This document shows, piece by piece, positions 1-7,745 of a DNA stretch of 9,027 bases. The position numbers and the translations under genes were made by a program. Positions within the stretch are counted from its first letter, which is position 1. Every line of letters begins with the position of its first letter. The stretch comes from JANNAV01 sp031384695 (GTDB taxonomy: Bacteria > Pseudomonadota > Alphaproteobacteria > Rhodobacterales > Rhodobacteraceae): assembly GCA_031384695.1 (NCBI GenBank), contig JANNAV010000174.1:1-9027 (forward strand). The letters are read 5' to 3'. The notes under the pieces were generated by a model. The model was not told the origin of the DNA and ran no database searches. It was given only the letters and a program-made list of their open reading frames with translations.

Positions 1-2
1 CG

Positions 3-785
3 GATGGCGGCTATTCCAAGGCCGTGTGGTCGGGCAAGGGCAAGCTGCTGGGCCATGTGGCCTTGGGCAATCGCAAGGATATCCGCAATGCGGTTGAGGC
101 GGCACAGGCTGCCAAGGGCTGGGGCAAAACCACCGGCCACAGTCGCGCGCAAATCCTGTTCTATATCGCCGAGAACCTGTCAGCGCGTGCTGCGGAATTT
201 GCCGCGCGCCTGCAAGAGCTTACGGGCAAGCCGGGGGCGGCCGAGGTGGAAGCATCGATCCAGCGGCTGTTCACCTATGCGGCATGGGCCGACAAGTTCG
301 ACGGTGCGGCCAAATCGGTGCCGATCCGTGGCATAGCACTGGCAATGAACGAACCCTGCGGCGTGATCGGTGCGCTTTGCGCCGATGAAGCGCCGTTGCT
401 GGGGTTGATTTCGGTGCTGGCCCCGGCGATTGCCATGGGCAACACTTGTGTTCTTGTGCCATCAGAAGTCGCACCGCTGGCGGCGACCGATTTTTATCAG
501 GTGCTGGAAACCTCGGATCTTCCCGGCGGCGTGGTGAACATCGTCACAGGTGCGCACGCCGAACTGGCAAAGCCCTTGGCCGGGCATATGGATGTGGATG
601 CGGTGTGGAGTTTTTCGTCGCAACCCCTGTCTGCGTTGATCGAGACGGAAGCCGCCACGAATGTAAAGCGCAGTTGGGTCAATCACGCGCAGACCCGCGA
701 TTGGTTTGGTGCCGATGGCGAAGGCCAGATTTTTCTGCGTGCGGCAACCGAGGTGAAAACCGTCTGGATCCCCTATGGCGAGTAA
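3..785 (+). CDS. Aldehyde dehydrogenase family protein, C-terminal part (5' end outside window)
   Basis: The frame is open from the left edge (codons in phase with base 3) and gives 260 residues ending at TAA 783-785. The sequence resembles the second half of the long (about 780-800 aa) alphaproteobacterial proteins in which two aldehyde dehydrogenase domains are fused. Visible ALDH-like segments are GNRKDIRNAVEAA near the start, NEPCGVIGALCADEAPLLG in the middle, then APAIAMGNTCVLVPSE, LPGGVVNIVTG, and a C-terminal VWIPYGE. The usual PWNFP-type cofactor segment is replaced by CADEA, and no catalytic cysteine in an ALDH active-site context appears after VNIVTG. This half is therefore probably non-catalytic and structural; the active domain would lie to the left. 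NAD(P)-linked aldehyde oxidation is inferred from the family only and the substrate is unknown. An internal ATG at 24 gives a long ORF but is not the true start, because homology-like sequence begins before it. Confidence 0.85.
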   Translation, partial: DGGYSKAVWSGKGKLLGHVALGNRKDIRNAVEAAQAAKGWGKTTGHSRAQILFYIAENLSARAAEFAARLQELTGKPGAAEVEASIQRLFTYAAWADKFDGAAKSVPIRGIALAMNEPCGVIGALCADEAPLLGLISVLAPAIAMGNTCVLVPSEVAPLAATDFYQVLETSDLPGGVVNIVTGAHAELAKPLAGHMDVDAVWSFSSQPLSALIETEAATNVKRSWVNHAQTRDWFGADGEGQIFLRAATEVKTVWIPYGE

Positions 786-885
786 GCCCAGCCTGCGATC
801 ATAACCTCGGCGGCGGCGCGGGCGTGCGTTTTTTCCCCGTGATTGTTCACGAATACCTGTGTAATCATATCCGCGCACCTAGGGC

Positions 886-922
886 GGATTTCCTTCAATC
901 TGATTCAGATTGAAGGAAATCC
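886..922. repeat. Perfect 37-base palindrome
   Basis: The left arm GGATTTCCTTCAATCTGA (886-903) and right arm TCAGATTGAAGGAAATCC (905-922) are exact reverse complements around a single central T. As RNA or single-stranded DNA this would fold to a 17-bp stem with a 3-base ATT loop. The centre contains GATTC, a GANTC site of the kind methylated by CcrM in alphaproteobacteria. No T-run follows on either strand, so it is not a classical intrinsic terminator, though it could still stop or protect transcripts from both sides. It could also be a member of a dispersed palindromic repeat family, which cannot be judged from one copy. Confidence 0.9.
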
Positions 923-947
923 AAGACCGGCACCATATGTGAATGTT

Positions 948-991
948 GCGTGTTACGTTTGCTCGGATCAACCCGATCAAACGTAACACGC
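948..991. repeat. 44-base inverted repeat abutting the glgC stop codon
   Basis: The left arm GCGTGTTACGTTTGCTCGG (948-966) pairs with the right arm CCGATCAAACGTAACACGC (973-991) around a 6-base loop. There are 18 pairs out of 19; the single mismatch is C962 against T977. It begins one base beyond the glgC stop codon (TAG, 993-995 on the minus strand), so it lies at the 3' end of the glycogen operon transcript. No U-tract follows in either direction. A role as operon terminator or 3' stabilising hairpin is plausible but inferred. It shares its overall design, though not its arm sequence, with the palindrome 25 bases away. Confidence 0.85.
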
Positions 992-992
992 T

Positions 993-2264
993 CTACCCCA
1001 ACTTGGCGGCCCGCGCATCCAGCATGTCCTGCGTAATCAGCACAATCCCCGAATCCGTCCGCCGGAACCACTTCGCATCCTCCACCGCATCCTGCCCCAC
1101 CACCAGCCCTTCCGGCACGATAACCCCCCGGTCGATCACACAATTCGCAAGCTCCGCCTTGCGGTTCACGATCACTTGCGGCAGCGCCACCACATGGTCA
1201 AGGCTGGAAAACGAATGCGTCCGGCAGCCGGTGAACAGCAAGGAATTGCGCACTTCCGAGCCTGAAACAATGCAATCCCCCGAAACCAGCGACGAGATCG
1301 CCATCCCCCGCCGCTTGTCCTCGTCATGGATGAACTTCGCGGGCGGCAGGATCTCGGCATAGGTCCAGATCGGCCAGCTTTGATCATAAAGATCCAGCTT
1401 CGGCAGAAAATCGGTCAGATCAATATTTGCCCGCCAGAACGCATCCACCGTCCCCACATCGCGCCAGTAAGGCTCGGTCTCCAACCCCGATTTCACGCAG
1501 GAATCGGCAAACTTATGCGCCACCGCCTTGCCGTTCTTCACGATGTCCGGGATCAGGTCATTGCCGAAATCATGGCTGGAATTGGCATCCTCGGCATCCT
1601 TGATCAACAGATCGCGCAAGAAAGCCCAGTCGAACACATAGATCCCCATCGAAGCCAGCGCATGATGAGGATCGCCCGGAATGCTGGGCGGATCTTTCGG
1701 CTTTTCCAGAAACTGGGTGATCCGCATATCTGCGTCCACATGCATCACGCCAAAATCCCGCGCCTCCATCCGTGGCACCGTCAAACAGCCGATGGTCACA
1801 TCCGCGCCCGAGGCCACATGCTGCTGCAACATCACCTCGTAATCCATCTTGTAAATATGGTCCCCCGCCAGCACCACGATGAACTTGATGCCATAAGAAT
1901 CAACGATATCAATGTTCTGCGTCACCGCATCCGCCGTGCCCAGATACCACTTGTTCTCACTCACCCGCTGGCTTGCGGGCAGGATATCCAGATATTCATT
2001 GCGCTCGGCCCGAAAGAACCCCCAGCCGCGCTGCATGTGCCGGATCAGGCTGTGCGCCTTGTACTGGGTGGCAATCGCCATCTTGCGGATGCCCGAATTC
2101 AGCGCATTCGACAGGGCAAAGTCGATGATCCGGGTTTTGCCGCCGAAAAACACCGCCGGTTTGGCGCGCGTGTCGGTCAACTCCTTCAGCCGCGAGCCGC
2201 GCCCGCCGGCCAGCACAAAGGCCATCGCCTGCGAGGAAAGCCGTGCATTCGGTCTAGCGATCAT
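993..2264 (-). CDS. glgC: Glucose-1-phosphate adenylyltransferase (ADP-glucose pyrophosphorylase)
   Basis: This enzyme makes ADP-glucose and pyrophosphate from glucose-1-phosphate and ATP, the regulated first step of bacterial glycogen synthesis in the cytosol. The 423-residue product carries the N-terminal nucleotidyltransferase signature LAGGRGSRLKELT (18-30), KPAVFFGGKTRIIDF (35-49), GTADAV (109-114), DHIYKMDY (135-142, metal/catalytic Asp135 or nearby), the sugar-phosphate-binding FLEKP (185-189), SMGIYVF (205-211) and YWRDVGT (266-272). A left-handed beta-helix-like domain follows from about 310. The length matches the roughly 420-aa family norm. I place the start at ATG 2264-2262 because TAAGGAGG lies 5 bases upstream. 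A TTG eight codons earlier (2288) is in frame but has no ribosome binding site. It is the third gene of the operon, 34 bases after glgB. Allosteric control by sugar phosphates is known for the family, but effector specificity cannot be read from the sequence. Confidence 0.97.
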   Translation of the reverse strand: MIARPNARLSSQAMAFVLAGGRGSRLKELTDTRAKPAVFFGGKTRIIDFALSNALNSGIRKMAIATQYKAHSLIRHMQRGWGFFRAERNEYLDILPASQRVSENKWYLGTADAVTQNIDIVDSYGIKFIVVLAGDHIYKMDYEVMLQQHVASGADVTIGCLTVPRMEARDFGVMHVDADMRITQFLEKPKDPPSIPGDPHHALASMGIYVFDWAFLRDLLIKDAEDANSSHDFGNDLIPDIVKNGKAVAHKFADSCVKSGLETEPYWRDVGTVDAFWRANIDLTDFLPKLDLYDQSWPIWTYAEILPPAKFIHDEDKRRGMAISSLVSGDCIVSGSEVRNSLLFTGCRTHSFSSLDHVVALPQVIVNRKAELANCVIDRGVIVPEGLVVGQDAVEDAKWFRRTDSGIVLITQDMLDARAAKLG

Positions 2265-2269
2265 TCCAT

Positions 2270-2277
2270 CCTCCTTA
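2270..2277 (-). promoter_or_regulatory. Strong ribosome binding site of glgC
   Basis: The minus strand reads TAAGGAGG followed by 5 bases and ATG. This near-perfect anti-16S match fixes the glgC start at 2264 rather than the upstream in-frame TTG. It lies within the 34-base glgB-glgC gap, so glgC has its own translation initiation and need not depend on coupling to glgB. Confidence 0.85.
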
Positions 2278-2298
2278 ACGCGGGCCAAGCCGCAAAAT

Positions 2299-4461
<2,163 letters not shown>

Positions 4462-4466
4462 GGCAA

Positions 4467-4471
4467 CCTCA
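4467..4471 (-). promoter_or_regulatory. glgB ribosome binding site overlapping the glgP stop codon
   Basis: The minus strand reads TGAGG, then 5 bases, then the glgB ATG. TGA (4471-4469) is the glgP stop and GAGG (4470-4467) is the likely Shine-Dalgarno core, so two bases are shared. This layout favours translational coupling, in which ribosomes ending glgP re-initiate at glgB. Coupling is inferred from the layout. Confidence 0.65.
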
Positions 4472-6871
4472 TAAGGCGGAAGGGATCGACCAGATATCCT
4501 GCATGTAACTCCGTATCGTACGATCTGACGAGAAAAATCCCGACCGCGCGGTGTTCATGGCCGCCATCCGCACCCAGGCATCGCGGTCGGCAAACACCTT
4601 GTCCACCGCCGATTGCGCCACATCAAACGCATCGAAATCCGCCGCCACCAGAAAGTAATCATGATGCCAGACCCGGTGCACCAACCCGTGATAACGGTCC
4701 GGCTGATCGGGCGAAAACCGCCCTTCGGCGATCATCTGCAACACGCCCTGCAAGGCCACGCTGGCATCAATCGCCTTTTTCGAATGCTCCGGGTCTTCGC
4801 GCCGCTTTGCCGCCTCTGCCGCCGTCATGCCGAACAGAAAGAAGTTCTCCGCCCCAACCTCGTGCAAAATCTCGACATTCGCCCCGTCCAGCGTGCCAAT
4901 CGTCGGCGCACCATTCATCATGAACTTCATGTTGCCGGTGCCCGACGCCTCTTTCCCCGCCGTCGAGATCTGCTCTGAAAGATCCGCCGCCGGCACCAGC
5001 CGCTCGGCCATCGACACGTTGTAATTGGCGGGATAGATGACCTTCAGCAAATCGCGCGTTACCGGGTCCGCATTAACAACCGCCGCCACGTCATTGATAA
5101 GATGAATTATTTCTTTCGCCACCGCATAGCCCGGCGCAGACTTTCCGCCGAATATCTTCACCCGCGGCACCCAGTTCCCGCCTGGGTTTTCCCGCAGCCG
5201 CTGCCAATGCGCCACCGTCTGCAACAGGTTCAGCAATTGCCGTTTGTACTCGTGTATCCGCTTTACCTGCACATCAAACAGCGCGTCCGGGTTCACCACC
5301 ACGCCGCAATCCTCAGTGATCCAACGCGCCAGCGCCACCTTGTTGGTGCGCTTGGCCGCTTCAAAGTCGTCACGGAACCCCTTGTCTGCAATATGTTTCT
5401 CCAGACCGCGCAGGCGGTCAAGGTCCGCCTCCCAGCCCGAGCCTATGGTCCGCGTGATCAGCCCCGCCAAAGGCCGGTTCGCCATCCTGAGCCAGCGGCG
5501 CGGCGTCACCCCATTGGTCTGGTTCACGATCCGGTCGGGGTGCAGCTTGTGCAACTCCGGGAACAGGTTCTGCTTGATCAGATCAGAGTGCAGCCCCGAC
5601 ACCCCGTTCACCTTATGCGCCATCACAAAGGCCAACTCGCCCATCCGCACCTCGTGATGCTTCACGATCCCCAGATAATGCGGCGGCGAATAGGTGCGCC
5701 GGTGCCAACTGTCGATCCGCTCCACAATCTGCATATGGCGCGGCAGAACCGAGCCGAAGGTGAACGTCGACCACCGCTCCAGCGCCTCGGGCAGCAGCGT
5801 GTGGTTGGTATACCCCAGACATCCCCGCGCCGTCTCCAGCGCGGTTTCAAACTCCATCCCATGCACGTCCACCAACAGCCGGATCAACTCCGGCCCGGCA
5901 ATCGCCGGGTGGGTGTCGTTCATCTGAATGGCCACATATTTCGGTAAGGCCCGCAGATCATCATGCGCCGCCAGATACCGCCGCAAGATGTCCTGCAACG
6001 CCGCCGAGGTGAAGAAAAACTCCTGTTTCAGGCGCAACTCCTTGCCCTGATAGGTGGTGTCATCGGGGTACAAAACCCTTGAAATCGTGCGCGCCAAAGC
6101 CTCGGGCTCGGCGGCGGCGGTAAAATCGCCGCGATTGAACCGCTCCAGATCAAACAGCGTCGTGGCCTTCGCGCCCCACAGCCGCAGCGTATTGGCCCAT
6201 TTGCCCTGCCACCCCACCACCGGCGTATCATAGGCCGAGGCCATTACCGTCTCGCCCGGTAGCCACCTCTCGCGCCCCTCGCGCACCTCCACCTGGCCTT
6301 TGAAACCAATGGTATAGGCGCTTTCCGGCCGCTCAAACTCCCACGGATGGCGCTGGCGCAACCAGTCCTCCGCCGCCTCGACCTGCCGCCCACCCTCAAA
6401 CCGCTGCTGGAACAGCCCGTGCTCATAACGGATGCCGTAGCCATAGGCCGGGCACCCCAGCGTCGCCATCGATTCCATGAAACACGCGGCCAGCCGCCCA
6501 AGCCCGCCATTCCCCAGCGCCGCATCCGGCTCGTCTTCCACAATCGCCCGGAAATCCTGCCCGAACCCCGCCATCACCGCCTCGGCCGTCTCGCGCAGGC
6601 CCAGATTAACCGCCGCATCCTCCAGCAGCCGCCCGATCAGAAACTCCATCGACAGGTAATAGACCCGCTTGCGGTCCTCCGCCCATGTGCGGCGGGTCGA
6701 GGCGAACCACGGCTCGACCACCCGGTCACGGATCGCAAAACTCAGCGCCATCCGCCAGTCATAGACGCTGGCATTCGGCACATCCTTGCCAAGCGTAAAC
6801 GTCAGATGGCGCAGCACATCGCTTTGCAACAGGTTCGGGGTCATGCTCAGATCTGTCAAATTCTCATCCAT
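4469..6871 (-). CDS. glgP: Glycogen/starch/alpha-glucan phosphorylase
   Basis: This PLP-dependent enzyme releases glucose-1-phosphate from non-reducing ends of glycogen using phosphate (GT35 family), in the cytosol. The 800 residues match the usual bacterial length. Motifs in order are YYLSMEFLIGR (71-81), GNGGLGRLAACFMES (120-134), NDTHPA (318-323), QTNGVTPRRWL (451-461), VKRIHEYKRQ (536-545) and the PLP-binding EASGTGNMKFMMNG (641-654), with the Schiff-base lysine at 649. It lacks the N-terminal extension that carries the phosphorylated serine in vertebrate enzymes. It is the first gene of the operon. I keep ATG 6871-6869 as the start, although the only upstream ribosome-binding-like sequence is a weak AAGA. 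The in-frame ATG at 6844 (Met10) is a second candidate with no better signal. A putative promoter lies 22-49 bases upstream. Confidence 0.98.
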   Translation of the reverse strand: MDENLTDLSMTPNLLQSDVLRHLTFTLGKDVPNASVYDWRMALSFAIRDRVVEPWFASTRRTWAEDRKRVYYLSMEFLIGRLLEDAAVNLGLRETAEAVMAGFGQDFRAIVEDEPDAALGNGGLGRLAACFMESMATLGCPAYGYGIRYEHGLFQQRFEGGRQVEAAEDWLRQRHPWEFERPESAYTIGFKGQVEVREGRERWLPGETVMASAYDTPVVGWQGKWANTLRLWGAKATTLFDLERFNRGDFTAAAEPEALARTISRVLYPDDTTYQGKELRLKQEFFFTSAALQDILRRYLAAHDDLRALPKYVAIQMNDTHPAIAGPELIRLLVDVHGMEFETALETARGCLGYTNHTLLPEALERWSTFTFGSVLPRHMQIVERIDSWHRRTYSPPHYLGIVKHHEVRMGELAFVMAHKVNGVSGLHSDLIKQNLFPELHKLHPDRIVNQTNGVTPRRWLRMANRPLAGLITRTIGSGWEADLDRLRGLEKHIADKGFRDDFEAAKRTNKVALARWITEDCGVVVNPDALFDVQVKRIHEYKRQLLNLLQTVAHWQRLRENPGGNWVPRVKIFGGKSAPGYAVAKEIIHLINDVAAVVNADPVTRDLLKVIYPANYNVSMAERLVPAADLSEQISTAGKEASGTGNMKFMMNGAPTIGTLDGANVEILHEVGAENFFLFGMTAAEAAKRREDPEHSKKAIDASVALQGVLQMIAEGRFSPDQPDRYHGLVHRVWHHDYFLVAADFDAFDVAQSAVDKVFADRDAWVRMAAMNTARSGFFSSDRTIRSYMQDIWSIPSAL

Positions 6872-6892
6872 ATCTTAAAACTGCATGACGCA

Positions 6893-6920
6893 AGCCTAGT
6901 TGCCGCAAGGCCACCGTCAA
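6893..6920 (-). promoter_or_regulatory. Putative sigma70-type promoter of the glgPBC operon
   Basis: On the minus strand TTGACG (6920-6915) is followed by a 16-base spacer and TAGGCT (6898-6893). The -35 hexamer matches TTGACA at five of six positions, and TAGGCT is a plausible high-GC alphaproteobacterial -10. Transcription would start near 6886, giving a short leader of about 15 bases before the glgP ATG. It is well placed as the only good match in the gap, but no experiment supports it. Confidence 0.5.
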
Positions 6921-7137
6921 GCCAACTCCGTATCCCCCCACCCTTTGTTACCGCAAACATTTACCCCGCGCACCCCAAAAACCGCCAAAGCCTGTTGCCA
7001 ATGTCGCACAATGCGGCCCGCGCGTCGCAATCCTGTCGTGCTTTGGCCTTGCTGCGGCCCGATCCCGGCATCATGCTTAAGACATCGTTACGCCCATACC
7101 GGCACCATCCCGGAATAGAGAAACCAGAGGCAGACCC
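6921..7137. other. Intergenic region upstream of glgP and the small ORF
   Basis: These bases separate leftward glgP from the rightward small ORF. I see no coding frame, tRNA or strong hairpin. A weak rightward promoter-like pair, TTGCTG (7049-7054) and CATGCT (7072-7077) with a 17-base spacer, matches consensus at only three of six positions in each box. It may or may not drive the small ORF. Confidence 0.4.
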
Positions 7138-7275
7138 ATGGCACGATCCCCCGCTTCCACCCAACAGGGTGGTTCTGAAACTGCGGCCCCCCAACAGCAG
7201 CAATCGGGCAAACCCGCCCCCACGCCGCAACAGCAAGGCCAAACCCCGGTGATCCGCGATTGGGCCTCGATCTGA
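7138..7275 (+). CDS. Small Gln/Pro/Ala-rich protein of unknown function
   Basis: A 45-codon frame opens at ATG 7138 with AGAGG (7126-7130) 7 bases upstream, a reasonable ribosome binding site, and ends at TGA 7273-7275. The product begins MARSPAST, continues through a low-complexity stretch of Gln, Pro, Ala, Gly and Ser with two glutamine clusters (QQQQ at 19-22, QQQ at 32-34), and ends PVIRDWASI. It has no cysteine, no signal peptide and no membrane segment, and is probably disordered apart from the C-terminal tail. I do not recognise a characterised family. Its position directly before the tfoX-like gene is suggestive only. The ribosome binding site and the non-repetitive tail favour a real gene, but a chance ORF is possible. 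Confidence 0.55.
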   Translation: MARSPASTQQGGSETAAPQQQQSGKPAPTPQQQGQTPVIRDWASI

Positions 7276-7305
7276 TTGCCTCGCCCGCCTGATCAGCGCT
7301 AACCT
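7276..7305 (+). promoter_or_regulatory. Possible promoter for a leaderless TfoX-domain transcript
   Basis: TTGCCT (7276-7281) and TAACCT (7300-7305) are separated by 18 bases. A start 7-8 bases after the -10 box would fall at 7312-7313, the A of the ATG. No Shine-Dalgarno sequence precedes that ATG, so a leaderless mRNA would explain the missing site. The hexamers are imperfect and the call is tentative. Confidence 0.3.
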
Positions 7306-7312
7306 CGCTCCC

Positions 7313-7642
7313 ATGCCAAACCCCGTCTCCAGCATCCGCAACCTTGGCCCCGCGTCTGAGGCCGCCTTCGCCCGCGCAGGCATCGCCACCGCCGAGGAAA
7401 TCCACTCCCTCGGCGCGGACGAGGCCTACCGCCGCCTGCTGCAATCGGGCGCGCAACCGCATTTCATCGGCTATTACGTGCTGGTGATGGGCCTGCAGGG
7501 CCGCTCGTGGAACGATTGTCAGGGGGCCGAGAAAGCCACCCTGCGCCAGCGTTTTGATGCGATAAAATCCACCACCGCCCCCGAGGGTCTGTCCGCCCTC
7601 GACAAGGCGCTGGCCAGCATCGGCGTGATCAAACCGCGTTAA
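7313..7642 (+). CDS. TfoX/Sxy family C-terminal domain protein
   Basis: The 109-residue product matches the TfoX C-terminal domain pattern: IRNLGPASEAAFARAGI (8-24), LGADEAYRRL (33-42) and GLQGRSWND (60-68), followed by a charged helix to about residue 84. A Ser/Thr/Pro linker and a short helical tail (KSTTAP to IGVIKPR) extend beyond the usual domain. Full-length TfoX/Sxy proteins act as competence regulators in gammaproteobacteria. Stand-alone C-terminal domains like this one are widespread in alphaproteobacteria and their role is not established, so a competence function should not be assumed. The helix-rich domain has a helix-hairpin-helix-like start, which suggests nucleic acid or protein contact (inference). 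The start at ATG 7313 lacks a ribosome binding site. The protein lacks signal and membrane segments and should be cytosolic. Confidence 0.8.
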   Translation: MPNPVSSIRNLGPASEAAFARAGIATAEEIHSLGADEAYRRLLQSGAQPHFIGYYVLVMGLQGRSWNDCQGAEKATLRQRFDAIKSTTAPEGLSALDKALASIGVIKPR

Positions 7643-7745
7643 CCGCCCAGATTTCCTGAATTTTACCGGAATATCGGCTAATATCGCTCCGAATCGCCGC
7701 CCGACTCCATAAAACACCCCAAATTTCAACCCAAAGGAGATTTCC
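7643..7745 (+). promoter_or_regulatory. Leader region of the large right-edge gene with a weak promoter-like site
   Basis: These 103 bases are less GC-rich than their surroundings. TAATAT (7679-7684) is a fair -10 box, with CTGAAT (7656-7661) at 17-base spacing as a poor -35. No clear terminator for the preceding gene is seen; a short TTCC/GGAA inverted repeat around 7653-7671 is too weak. The region could give the downstream gene its own transcript. Confidence 0.3.
7734..7739 (+). promoter_or_regulatory. Strong ribosome binding site of the large right-edge gene
   Basis: AAGGAG lies 6 bases before ATG 7746. It is the clearest Shine-Dalgarno on the plus strand in this window. It fixes the start of the open-ended reading frame and supports that frame over the antisense ORFs. 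Confidence 0.85.

Larger units (their letters stand above)
786..992. other. Convergent intergenic region between ALDH and glgC
   Basis: These 207 bases lie between two genes that point at each other, so no promoter is required here. They hold two strong inverted repeats (886-922 and 948-991) and a short hairpin with a 5-bp stem (CGTGA/TCACG, 838-851). A T6 run with four following C residues (829-838) lies after a GC-rich stretch, but I could not find a good stem directly before it. No convincing coding frame is seen; short ORFs entering the palindromes from both sides look like shadows. Confidence 0.7.

Noticed and set aside
2286..2288. Upstream TTG start for glgC (431 residues)
   Set aside because: It has no ribosome binding site, whereas the ATG at 2264 has TAAGGAGG at ideal spacing and gives the usual family length.
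7006..7020. Candidate operator-like repeat CAATG...CAATG upstream of glgP
   Set aside because: Two 5-base direct repeats are too short to stand out from chance; no symmetric arms were found.
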